NCBI RefSeq assembly: GCF_000383615.1
Contig: NZ_KB911582.1
Coordinates: 1 to 39,967, forward strand
Direction: 5' to 3'
DNA: 39,967 bases
Origin: Streptomyces canus 299MFChir4.1
GTDB lineage: Bacteria; Actinomycetota; Actinomycetes; Streptomycetales; Streptomycetaceae
The notes beneath the pieces were generated by a model that was not told where the DNA came from, ran no database searches, and was given only the letters and a program-made list of their open reading frames with translations. Below are positions 26,638 to 34,079 of this stretch, in pieces (the stretch's first letter is position 1; each line of letters opens with the position of its first letter). The position numbers and the translations under genes are program-made.

Positions 26638-27052
26638 CGGCGTGGCACTCCGGGTCGGTGGGCGAGGCCGCGTAGAACGGGCGCAGCTCCAGCCACTCGT
26701 GGATCGGCTTCCCGCCGGCGCCGGGGGCGGCCGACAGCTCCCCGGCCAGCTCCAGGGCCCGCTCGTAGCTGTCGACGTCGATCACCATCCAGCCGGCGAT
26801 GAGGTCCTTGGTCTCGGCGAACGGCCCGTCGGTGACGGGCGGCCGCCCCTCGCCGTCGTACCGCACCCAGGTCCCCTCGGGAGCGAGGGCCTGCCCGTCG
26901 ACGTACTCCCCGGTCTTCACCAGCCGGTCAGCGAAGTCCCGCATGTACTGCACGTGCGCGGAGATCTCCTCCGGCGTCCACTGCTCCATGGGCACGTCGT
27001 TGGCCGGAGCCGGAGCGCCACGGTAGTGCTTCAGCAGCAGGTACTTGGCCAT
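26630..27052 (-). CDS. YCII-related DGPF-domain protein (ECF42 partner)
   Basis: A 140-residue DGPF protein (MAKYLLLKHYRGAP... VTDGPFAETKDLIAGWMVID). Such YCII-type proteins are the conserved partners of ECF42 sigma factors, and their biochemical role is not settled. The start ATG 27050-27052 has GAGGAGAG upstream; the open frame further upstream is non-coding. It is the first gene of a two-gene operon, with the sigma gene overlapping its end. Confidence 0.9.
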   Translation of the reverse strand: MAKYLLLKHYRGAPAPANDVPMEQWTPEEISAHVQYMRDFADRLVKTGEYVDGQALAPEGTWVRYDGEGRPPVTDGPFAETKDLIAGWMVIDVDSYERALELAGELSAAPGAGGKPIHEWLELRPFYAASPTDPECHAGG

Positions 27053-27103
27053 GGTGTCTCTCCTCGGTCCCGATGCGGCCATTCTGGTCGCTCTCACCAC
27101 GGG

Positions 27104-27130
27104 GACGGAGCGGGGCACGGGTTCTCGACA
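27104..27130 (-). promoter_or_regulatory. Likely ECF42-dependent promoter
   Basis: On the minus strand TGTCGA (27125-27130) and CGTC (27104-27107) are separated by 17 bp, about 50 nt before the DGPF start. Published work on Streptomyces ECF42 describes TGTCGA at -35 and CG(A/T)C at -10, so this fits autoregulation of the sigma operon. Confidence 0.7.
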
Positions 27131-27166
27131 TCACCGCGAGAATTGTTTTCGCGGCCCTCGTGGGGG

Positions 27167-27844
27167 TCATTCCACCCTTGGCCGTACGAGCCCCGACTCG
27201 TACGCGATCACCACCAGCTGGGCCCGGTCCCGGGCGCCCAGCTTCGCCATGGCCCGGTTGACGTGGGTCTTGACGGTGAGCGGGCTGACCTCCAGGCGCT
27301 CGGCGATCTCGTCGTTGGAGTGACCGCCGGCGACCTGGACGAGGACCTCGCGCTCGCGGACGGTGAGGGCGGCGAGGCGTTCGGAGCTCACCGGGTCGTT
27401 GTCGTCCCCGTCGCCCTGGGCGAGGAAGCGGGCGATCAGGCCCTTGGTGGCGGCCGGGGACAGCAGGGCCTCGCCGCCGGCCGCGACCCGGATGGCGCTG
27501 AGGAGTTCGTCGGGTTCGCTGCCCTTGCCGAGGAAGCCGGAGGCGCCGGCGCGCAGGGACTGCACGACGTAGTCGTCGACCTCGAAGGTGGTCAGGATGA
27601 CCACCCGGACATGGGAGAGGGAGGCGTCCTCGCTGATCATGCGGGTGGCGGCGAGACCGTCCGTGCCGGGCATCCGGATGTCCATCAGCACGACGTCGGC
27701 GCGCTCCTGCCTGGTCAGCCGTACGGCCTCGGCGCCGTCGGACGCCTCGCCGACCACCTCCATGTCCGGCTCCGAGTCGACGAGCACCCGGAAGGCGCTG
27801 CGCAGCAGCGCCTGGTCGTCGGCGAGCAGGACACGGATCGTCAT
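27167..27844 (-). CDS. NarL/LuxR-type response regulator
   Basis: A 225-residue regulator. The receiver domain has Asp9/Asp10 (LLADDQ), phospho-acceptor Asp55 (VVLMDIRMPG), the Thr of VVILTTFEVDD and Lys of FLGKGSEP. A C-terminal LuxR-type HTH follows (LTVREREVLVQVAGGHSNDE ... VSPLTVKTHVNRAMAKL). It binds DNA after phosphorylation by the neighbouring kinase. Its ATG overlaps the kinase stop by 4 bp (27841-27844). Confidence 0.95.
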   Translation of the reverse strand: MTIRVLLADDQALLRSAFRVLVDSEPDMEVVGEASDGAEAVRLTRQERADVVLMDIRMPGTDGLAATRMISEDASLSHVRVVILTTFEVDDYVVQSLRAGASGFLGKGSEPDELLSAIRVAAGGEALLSPAATKGLIARFLAQGDGDDNDPVSSERLAALTVREREVLVQVAGGHSNDEIAERLEVSPLTVKTHVNRAMAKLGARDRAQLVVIAYESGLVRPRVE

Positions 27845-29076
27845 ACGGGCTCCCCCGGTTCGTCCCTTGCTGCGGCGGTGCGGGTCTTGACGGGCAGGAT
27901 CGCATGGACGCGGAAACCGCCTCCGTAGCGGGGACCGGTGGTGAGGGTGCCGCGCAGGGCGGTGACGCGCTCGCGCATGCCGAGCAGGCCGTGGCCGCCG
28001 CCGTTGTCCGGGTCGTCGTCGTCGCCGGCTCCGTCGTCGAGGACCGTGATCTCCACGTTGGGGCCGCCGCGTACGACGCTGACCTCGGCCTTCGCGTCCG
28101 CCCCCGCGTGTTTCCGTACGTTCGTGAGGGCTTCCTGGATGACCCGGTAGGCGGCCAGGTCCACGGCGGCGGGCAGGGTGGTGCCGTGGTCGGCGCGGGC
28201 GACCTCGACGGGGAGGCCCGCGCTGCGGAAGGTGCCGACGAGTTCGTCGAGGCGGGCCAGGCCGGGAGCGGGTTCGGTGGGCGCCTCGGGGTCGCCGGAC
28301 TGCCGCAGCAGGCCGACGGTGGCGCGGAGTTCGTTGAGGGCGGAGCGGCTGGCCTCGCGGACATGGGCGAGGGCTTCCTTGGCCTGGTCGGGCCGCTTGT
28401 CCATGACGTGCGCGGCGACTCCGGCCTGGACGTTGACCAGGGCGATGTGGTGGGCGACGACGTCGTGCAGGTCGCGGGCGATGCGCAGACGCTCCTCGGC
28501 GACCCTGCGCCGGGCCTCCTCCTCACGGGTGCGTTCGGCCTTCTCGGCGCGCTCCCTGATGGCCTGGACGAAGGCGCGGCGGCTGCGGACGGCGTCCCCT
28601 GCGGTGGCGCCGATGCCGGTCCAGGCGAAGATGCCGAGGTTCTCCTGGGCGTACCAGGGCAGCGGGCCTGCGAGCATCGCGGCGCCGGTGAGCACGGTCA
28701 TGGTGAGCAGGCCGACGCGCCAGGTGGTGGGGCGGTCGGTGGTGGAGGCGACCGTGTAGAGGGCGATCACGGCGGCCATGGCGACGGGCGCGCGGGGGTC
28801 GCCGGTGACGCACTCGATGATGGCGGCGGTGCCGGTGAGGGCCAGGACGGTGAGGGGGGCGCGGCGGCGGAAGACCAGCGCGAGGGCGGCGAGGGCCATG
28901 AGGACGAGGCTGAGCAGGTCAGGGGTGCGGATGCTCCAGCTGACGGCGTCCTGGTCGTGGGGCTGGACGAAGGAACCGACCACCATGCAGCCGAGCACGC
29001 CCGCCGCGAGGACGGCGTCCAGGGCCAGGGGGTGCGCCTTGAGGTGGTGCCGGGCGCGGTCGAGGGGGCGACTCAC
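27841..29076 (-). CDS. Two-component sensor histidine kinase (HisKA_3 type)
   Basis: A 411-residue membrane kinase, cognate of the NarL-type regulator that follows. The membrane region (about 20-160) has five or six helices with short loops, so it probably senses the membrane. The phospho-accepting His204 is in ARDLHDVVAHHI, and the ATPase domain has ALTNVRKHA (N-box) and GGGHGLLGMRERV. GTG 29074-29076 (MSRPLDRARHHL) is chosen; the open frame upstream runs through the repeat region and is not protein-like. No clear Shine-Dalgarno sequence. Confidence 0.93.
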   Translation of the reverse strand: MSRPLDRARHHLKAHPLALDAVLAAGVLGCMVVGSFVQPHDQDAVSWSIRTPDLLSLVLMALAALALVFRRRAPLTVLALTGTAAIIECVTGDPRAPVAMAAVIALYTVASTTDRPTTWRVGLLTMTVLTGAAMLAGPLPWYAQENLGIFAWTGIGATAGDAVRSRRAFVQAIRERAEKAERTREEEARRRVAEERLRIARDLHDVVAHHIALVNVQAGVAAHVMDKRPDQAKEALAHVREASRSALNELRATVGLLRQSGDPEAPTEPAPGLARLDELVGTFRSAGLPVEVARADHGTTLPAAVDLAAYRVIQEALTNVRKHAGADAKAEVSVVRGGPNVEITVLDDGAGDDDDPDNGGGHGLLGMRERVTALRGTLTTGPRYGGGFRVHAILPVKTRTAAARDEPGEPV

Positions 29077-29707
29077 TCTTGAACAGTACGGGGGCCCTGC
29101 CGGGGGCGGAACGGAGGCCACCTGTACGTTTCCGGCCTCGCGCAGCCGGGCCGCGGTGACGGCTCCGGCGGGCCTGCCGGCCCTCGGAGGCGGGGCGGAG
29201 GCATGGGACGGAACCGGGGGCCGGGGGGCGGGCAGAAGCCCGGAGCCCCTGCCCCGGTAGCGCACCCGGAGTCCCTGCCCGGGTCGCGGTGACCGCTCCG
29301 GAGCCTGCCGGGCCTCGGAGGCGGGACGGAGGCATGGGACGGGAAGCCGTGCGGCCGGGGGGCGGGCAGAAGCCCGGAGCCCCTGCCCCGGTAGCGCACC
29401 CGGAGTCCCTGCCCGGGTCGCGGTGACCGCTCCGGAGCCTGCCGGTCCTCGGAGGCGGGACGGAGGCATGGGACGGGAAGCCGTGCGGCCGGGGGGCGGG
29501 CAGAAGCCCGGAGCCCCTGCCCGGGTCGCGGTGACCGCTCCGGGGCCTGCCGGTCCTGGGCAGCGGGTGGGGGCCGGGGAGGGCTGAAGCGTGGAGCCCC
29601 TGGGGGACGGCGGCGGGCTTCCTGGAACGGCTCGGCACGGCGGGACGGCGCTGGAGCAGAGCGCCCCGGGCCGGCTCGGGCATCCCCGAATCCGGGACGG
29701 TGCGGGG
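29077..29707. repeat. 630-bp gap filled by a 134-bp tandem repeat array
   Basis: No gene is seen. From about 29140 to 29575 a GC-rich unit recurs: GCGGTGACCGCTCCGG-type segments start at about 29153, 29286, 29420 and 29528, and GGGGGGCGGGCAGAAGCCCG at 29223, 29357 and 29491. The period is 134 bp. The last unit lacks about 26 bp (CGGTAGCGCACCCGGAGTCC region). The region precedes the histidine kinase and follows pspAA, and may hold a terminator or promoter hidden in the repeats. Confidence 0.85.
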
Positions 29708-29986
29708 TCAGCCCGGGATCAGGCCGTCGTCGCTGAGCAGGTCCCGGACTTCCTCCAAGGTCGCGTCCGAGGACGGCAGGATCAGCTCCGAGGGTTCCAG
29801 GGAGTCGTCGGGGAGAGGCACGCCCAGTTCCCGGACACGGGCGAGGAGGGCCTGGAGAGTGCGGCGGAATCCCGGGCCGTCGCCCTTCTCCATCTCGGCC
29901 AACAGCTCGTCGTCCAGCTTGTTCAGGTCGGCGAGGTGGCTCTCGGCCAGCCTCACCTGCCCCTCCCCCATGATCCGTACGATCAT
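29708..29986 (-). CDS. pspAA: PspA-associated protein PspAA
   Basis: A 92-residue small protein (MIVRIMGEGQVRLAESHLAD...) of the PspAA family, found next to pspA in actinobacteria. It is mostly helical and acidic, with no membrane segment. It lies 22 bp downstream of pspA, so the two form an operon. Its role is probably to modulate PspA in membrane-stress response. The start ATG 29984-29986 is chosen by family length. Confidence 0.88.
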   Translation of the reverse strand: MIVRIMGEGQVRLAESHLADLNKLDDELLAEMEKGDGPGFRRTLQALLARVRELGVPLPDDSLEPSELILPSSDATLEEVRDLLSDDGLIPG

Positions 29987-30008
29987 GTCGCCCTCCTCGG
30001 CGTGGGAC

Positions 30009-30830
30009 CTACTGCTTGTCGAAGCGTGGAGTGTCCTGCGGCTGCTGGGACTGCGACTGACCGGTGCCGCCCTCGATGGCCTGCTGCGACGAGGAGCCTC
30101 CCCCAGTGCCAATAGCCTGGGAGGTACCCCCAGCCAGCTCCGCCTTCATGCGCTGCAGCTCCAGCTCTACATCCGTACCACCGGAGAGCCGGTCCAGCTC
30201 GGCCTGGATGTCGTCCTTGTGCATGCCGGACTGGTCGTCCAGGACACCCGAGGCGAGGAGTTCGTCGATGGCGCCGGCCCGGGCCTGGAGCTGGGCGGTC
30301 TTGTCCTCGGCCCGCTGAATCGCCAGGCCCACGTCGCCCATCTCCTCGGAGATACCGGAGAAGGCCTCGCCGATCCGGGTCTGCGCCTGGGCCGCGGTGT
30401 AGGTCGCCTTGATGGTCTCCTTCTTGGTCCGGAAGGCGTCCACCTTGGCCTGGAGGCGCTGGGCCGCAAGGGTGAGCTTCTCCTCCTCGCCCTGCAGCGT
30501 CGAGTGCTGGGTCTCCAGGTCGGTCACCTGCTGCTGGAGCGCGGCGCGGCGGGACAGCGCCTCACGGGCGAGGTCCTCACGGCCGAGCGCGAGCGCCTTG
30601 CGGCCCTGGTCCTCCAGCTTCGAGGACTGCGACTGCAACTGGTTCAGCTGGAGTTCCAGGCGCTTGCGGGAGGTGGCCACATCGGCCACGCCCCGGCGCA
30701 CCTTCTGGAGCAGCTCCAGCTGTTTCTGGTACGAGTAATCGAGGGTTTCGCGCGGATCCTCGGCCCGGTCAAGGGCCTTGTTCGCCTTCGCGCGGAAGAT
30801 CATCCCCATACGCTTCATGACACCGCTCAT
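30009..30830 (-). CDS. pspA: Phage shock protein A / IM30 family protein
   Basis: A 273-residue PspA/Vipp1 (ESCRT-III-like) protein that binds and stabilises damaged membranes. The N-terminal amphipathic helix (MKRMGMIFRAKANKALDRAE) is followed by long coiled coils (RRGVADVATSRKRLELQLNQ ... AAQRLQAKVDAFRTKKETIK) up to about 220 and a disordered Gly/Ser/Gln-rich tail. The start ATG 30828-30830 (MSGVMKRM) is likely; a second Met four codons on is possible. Divergent from the DUF3043 gene. Confidence 0.93.
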   Translation of the reverse strand: MSGVMKRMGMIFRAKANKALDRAEDPRETLDYSYQKQLELLQKVRRGVADVATSRKRLELQLNQLQSQSSKLEDQGRKALALGREDLAREALSRRAALQQQVTDLETQHSTLQGEEEKLTLAAQRLQAKVDAFRTKKETIKATYTAAQAQTRIGEAFSGISEEMGDVGLAIQRAEDKTAQLQARAGAIDELLASGVLDDQSGMHKDDIQAELDRLSGGTDVELELQRMKAELAGGTSQAIGTGGGSSSQQAIEGGTGQSQSQQPQDTPRFDKQ

Positions 30831-31110
30831 GGGCTTCGCGCGCCCCCTTCTGACGGACTTCCAGCTCCAGCTCTGCGACAGAACCCACAGTACGGGCCCT
30901 GCATCCATTGACGCACTGTTCCGGGACGGATGCGCTCATCCCCAAGGACGACTGACCAATCCCTTGCTCCGGCGTAAGGAGTAGGTGACCTTCAGGGTCA
31001 GCAACCGACACCGGACGTCCCCTCTGTCCCCTTACATGACGACTGGTGTTGCCGGATCGTTCCCCACCGGGCTGGGGTCCAACCCCGGACACCCCTTACC
31101 CTTGGGTTTT

Positions 31111-31713
31111 GTGTTCCGAAGCCGTGCCACCAAGGAAGAGAAGGCCGCCGTCGCCGACAAGGCGCAGCTGACCGACTCCAAGCAGCCCCGCGACCCGCAG
31201 GCCCCCAAGGGCCGGCCCACGCCGAAGCGCAATGAGGCCCAGTCCCAGCGCCGCAGCGTCGCCAACACGTCGCTCACCCGCAAGGACGCCGCCAAGAGGC
31301 AGCGCGAGGAGCGCCGCTCGGCGCTGGAGAGGCAGCGCCAGGCGCTGGCCGGCGGTGACGAGCGGTACCTGCCCGCGCGGGACAAGGGCCCGGTGCGCAA
31401 GTTCGCCCGCGACACCATCGACGCGCGGTTCAACGTGGCGGAGTTCTTCCTGCCGATGGCCGTGGTCATCCTCGTGCTGAGCCTGGTGCGGGTGGGCGCG
31501 CTCCAGAACATCGCGCTGCTGTTGTGGCTCGTCGTGATCGTGCTCATCGTGCTCGACTCGATCCTCACCGGTTTCCGTCTGAAGAAGCGGCTCGCCGAGC
31601 GCTTCCCGGACCAGAACCGCAAGGGCGCGGTCGCCTACGCCCTGATGCGCTCCCTCCAGATGCGTCGCCTCCGGTTGCCGAAGCCGCAGGTCAAGCGCGG
31701 AGAGCGGCCCTGA
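31111..31713 (+). CDS. DUF3043 membrane protein
   Basis: A 200-residue protein with a basic, charged cytoplasmic N-terminus (about 110 residues, KDAAKRQREERRSALERQRQ) and two membrane helices (EFFLPMAVVILVLSLVRVGA; LLLWLVVIVLIVLDSIL), then a basic tail. The family is conserved in actinobacteria beside pspA, cob genes or adoK, and its function is unknown. GTG 31111 (FRSRATKEEK) is chosen for family length. TACCCT lies 8 nt upstream and there is no Shine-Dalgarno sequence, so the mRNA may be leaderless. GTG 30985 has AAGGAG upstream and would add 42 residues, but that stretch has weak codon bias. Confidence 0.85.
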   Translation: MFRSRATKEEKAAVADKAQLTDSKQPRDPQAPKGRPTPKRNEAQSQRRSVANTSLTRKDAAKRQREERRSALERQRQALAGGDERYLPARDKGPVRKFARDTIDARFNVAEFFLPMAVVILVLSLVRVGALQNIALLLWLVVIVLIVLDSILTGFRLKKRLAERFPDQNRKGAVAYALMRSLQMRRLRLPKPQVKRGERP

Positions 31714-32498
31714 GTACGACGTCTTTCTCCGGGGGTGCGGCCGACGCCTGGCTGGGAAAGCTCGGCGGGCTGCGCAATGTCGTACGACAGGAGCTGGTGG
31801 CCCGGCAGCTCGACGAGCAGATAGTGGGCCGGTACCCGGTCGGGCAGCGGCTGCGGGTGCTCGACGTGGGGATGGGCCAGGGCACTCAGGCCCTGCGGCT
31901 GGCCCGCGCCGGGCACCAGGTGACCGGGCTCGAACGGGACGCCACCATGGTCGCGGCGGCCCGGGAGGCCCTGTCCGCCGAGCCCGAGGGCATCCGGGAG
32001 CGGATGCGGATCATCGAGGGCGACGGCCGGGACACCGGGGTGCACTTCCTGCCGGGCAGTTTCGACGTGGTGCTGTGCCACGGCGTGCTCATGTACGTCG
32101 AGGAGCCGGATCCGCTGCTCGCCGGTCTTGCGCGGATGCTGGCACCGGGCGGGCTGCTGTCGCTGCTCGTGCGCAACGCCGACGCGCTGGCGATGCGGCC
32201 GGGGCTGGCCGGGGACTGGGCCGGCGCGCTGGGGGCCTTCGACACCACGGCGTACCGCAACCGGCTGGGGCTCGACGTGCGGGCCGACCGGCTGAGCACG
32301 CTGACCGCGACGCTCGCCGGCATCGGGGCGCCGCTCCAGGCCTGGTACGGGGTACGGGTGTTCACGGACACGGCGGCGGACGACACCGGGACGCCGGACG
32401 ACATGGAGACGCTGCTGGCCTGCGAGGAGCGGGCCGGGCGGACGGATCCGTACCGTGGCGTCGCCGCGCTGCTGCACCTGTGCGGGGTGCGGGGCTGA
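31710..32498 (+). CDS. Class I SAM-dependent methyltransferase with probable CTG start
   Basis: A 262-residue methyltransferase. The SAM site is RVLDVGMGQGTQALRLARAG, followed by acidic GLERD, GDGRD and the motif FDVVLCHGVLMYVEEPDPLL. The methyl acceptor is unknown, though the architecture is CmoA/SmtA-like. The natural N-terminus (SGGAADAWLGKLGGLRNVVR) lies before the first in-frame GTG (31797). The only start that keeps it and sits right is CTG 31710, which overlaps the DUF3043 stop (CTGA) and has GGAGAG 5 nt upstream. If CTG is not used, a start at 31797 would cut 29 residues. Coupled to the DUF3043 gene. Confidence 0.8.
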   Translation: MSTTSFSGGAADAWLGKLGGLRNVVRQELVARQLDEQIVGRYPVGQRLRVLDVGMGQGTQALRLARAGHQVTGLERDATMVAAAREALSAEPEGIRERMRIIEGDGRDTGVHFLPGSFDVVLCHGVLMYVEEPDPLLAGLARMLAPGGLLSLLVRNADALAMRPGLAGDWAGALGAFDTTAYRNRLGLDVRADRLSTLTATLAGIGAPLQAWYGVRVFTDTAADDTGTPDDMETLLACEERAGRTDPYRGVAALLHLCGVRG

Positions 32499-32534
32499 GC
32501 CCGTTCGGGCGAACAGCACAGGCCCGGGCCTTCG

Positions 32535-32554
32535 CCCCGAGATGAGACTCGGGG
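32535..32554 (+). promoter_or_regulatory. Hairpin immediately before the htrA-like start
   Basis: CCCCGAG / CTCGGGG, 7-bp stem with a 6-nt loop, ending 1 nt before ATG 32556. It could end upstream transcription or shield the start. GAGACT at 32544-32549, 6 nt before the ATG, could alternatively be a -10 of a leaderless mRNA. Confidence 0.35.
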
Positions 32555-32555
32555 C

Positions 32556-33644
32556 ATGAATGCTTCGCGTACCTGTGCTCTGCGGCTGCCGTTGGCGGCG
32601 CTCGTGTGTTCGGTCGTGCTGCTGTCCGGGTGTTCCGACTCCGGTTCCTCCGACTCCGGTTCCTCCGCGCGGAAGAAGACGTCGACCACGCAGGCCGCGC
32701 AGGCTGCCGCACCCGCCGCCGCGAGCGATCTGCAGAGCGACTACCAGAAGGTGATCAAGGACGTTCTGCCGTCGGTCGTGCAGATCCAGGCCAGCAATGA
32801 TCTGGGCTCCGGGGTGGTGTACGACGACAAGGGGCACATCGTCACCAACGCGCATGTCGTCGGGGACGAGAAGACCTTCAAGGTGACGACGGCGCACAAC
32901 GAGAACGAGCTGACCGCGACGCTCGTGTCCTCCTACCCCGAGCAGGATCTAGCCGTCATCAAGCTGGACAAGGTGCCGGACGGGCTGCGGGCGGCGACCT
33001 TCGGGGACACCTCAAAAGTCCAGGTGGGCCAGATCGTGCTCGCCATGGGCTCACCGCTCGGTCTGTCGTCCAGCGTGACCCAGGGCATCGTCTCGGCGAC
33101 CGGACGGACCGTCAGCGAGAGCAGCGGCGAGGGCGAGCCCGGGGCGACCATCGCCAACATGGTGCAGACCTCCGCGGCCATCAACCCCGGCAACAGCGGC
33201 GGCGCCCTCGTCAACCTCGACGGCCAGGTCATCGGCATCCCGACGCTCGCGGCGATCGACCCCACCTTCGGGAACAGCGCGGCGCCCGGGATCGGGTTCG
33301 CGATCCCCGCCTCGATGGTGAAGAAGGTCGCCGATCAGATCATCAAGGACGGCAAGGTCACCGACTCGGGCCGGGCCGCGCTCGGCATCACCGGCCGTAC
33401 GGTCGTCGACGCCGCCTCCCGGGCCGCCGGGGTCGCGGTCGTGGACGTGAAGAGCGGCGGGGCCGCGGACAAGGCGGGCATCGAGCCCGGGGACGTCATC
33501 ACGCAGCTGGGCGACACCGGGATCACGACCATCACCTCGCTCTCCGAGGCGCTCGCGGCGGACAAGCCGGGTCAGAAGACCACCGTGACCTACACCCGGG
33601 ACGGCAGCGCGAAGACGGTGGAAGTGACGCTGGGCGAGCAGTAG
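32556..33644 (+). CDS. Lipoprotein HtrA/DegP-like trypsin-fold protease with PDZ domain
   Basis: A 362-residue exported serine protease that handles misfolded envelope proteins. The signal peptide has lipobox LLSGC (lipid-anchored Cys26), followed by a Ser-rich linker. The trypsin-fold domain has His100 (VTNAHVV), Asp131 (EQDLAVIK) and Ser214 (NPGNSGGALVN). A C-terminal PDZ domain (about 268-360: VDVKSGGAADKAGIEPGDVI) follows. Unlike many actinobacterial HtrA proteins it lacks a long cytoplasmic N-terminus and is lipid-anchored. It is followed by a bidirectional terminator. Confidence 0.94.
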   Translation: MNASRTCALRLPLAALVCSVVLLSGCSDSGSSDSGSSARKKTSTTQAAQAAAPAAASDLQSDYQKVIKDVLPSVVQIQASNDLGSGVVYDDKGHIVTNAHVVGDEKTFKVTTAHNENELTATLVSSYPEQDLAVIKLDKVPDGLRAATFGDTSKVQVGQIVLAMGSPLGLSSSVTQGIVSATGRTVSESSGEGEPGATIANMVQTSAAINPGNSGGALVNLDGQVIGIPTLAAIDPTFGNSAAPGIGFAIPASMVKKVADQIIKDGKVTDSGRAALGITGRTVVDAASRAAGVAVVDVKSGGAADKAGIEPGDVITQLGDTGITTITSLSEALAADKPGQKTTVTYTRDGSAKTVEVTLGEQ

Positions 33645-33648
33645 CGGT

Positions 33649-33683
33649 GGTGGGCGAGGGCCGCGCTGTGGCTCTCGCCCACC
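33649..33683. terminator. Bidirectional terminator after the HtrA gene
   Basis: GGTGGGCGAG / CTCGCCCACC, extended inward to 14 bp with one G-U pair, and a 7-nt loop. It serves the converging HtrA gene and the small minus-strand gene. Confidence 0.8.
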
Positions 33684-33687
33684 CCGG

Positions 33688-33903
33688 TCACGCTTCCTCT
33701 GCCGCCTTCAGGCTCATCGGGCCGTAGATCTCGGTGGCGTCCTCGAACAGCCGCACCTGTTCCGCGCCGCCGGCGAGCAGGGGCTTCCAGTACTCGCCGA
33801 GCCAGGACTCGGCGTCGCCCTGGGTGGTGAACTCCTCCGGCTCCACGGCGGGTTGGGTCTCCGCACCGTCGGCCTTCTCGAATCGCCAGGTCCATGTCGC
33901 CAT
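33688..33903 (-). CDS. Small conserved-looking protein (71 aa), function unknown
   Basis: MATWTWRFEKADGAETQPAV starts a 71-residue soluble acidic protein rich in Trp and Glu (AESWLGEYWKPLLAGG). GAGG lies before ATG 33901-33903. I recognise it as a type of small actinobacterial protein (short Trp-rich, no known domain) but cannot name it. It is monocistronic and converges with the HtrA gene. Confidence 0.7.
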   Translation of the reverse strand: MATWTWRFEKADGAETQPAVEPEEFTTQGDAESWLGEYWKPLLAGGAEQVRLFEDATEIYGPMSLKAAEEA

Positions 33904-33969
33904 GTGAGCCTCCCGTGTTTGATCCGTTACGAAGAGCACCCTAAGCGGTAGTTCGCGGGCCGCGGACCG

Positions 33970-34035
33970 GTGGGGGTTGCCCGCGCCCTCGCGGCGGAGC
34001 CGCAGATCGGCACGGCTCCGCGCCCCTGAAAGCGG
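33970..34035 (+). repeat. Diverged dispersed intergenic repeat
   Basis: GGCGGAGCCGCAGATCGGCA, then CGGCTCCGCGCCCCTGAAAG. It is related to the copy at 16058-16118 (GGCGGAGCCGCC...CGCGCCCC). It sits in the divergent promoter region between the 71-aa gene and the CobU fusion. Confidence 0.45.
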
Positions 34036-34079
34036 CTCCGCGCGCGCTGGATCACCGGGGACCGGCGAGAATCGGTTCC

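Noticed and set aside
29140..29575. CRISPR-like array
   Set aside because: The repeats are 134-bp tandem units without spacers of even size, and there are no cas genes.
30985..31110. Upstream GTG start with AAGGAG for the DUF3043 gene
   Set aside because: The added 42 codons use poor third-position bias (TTA, TTG, TTT) and lengthen the protein beyond the family. It remains a fallback.
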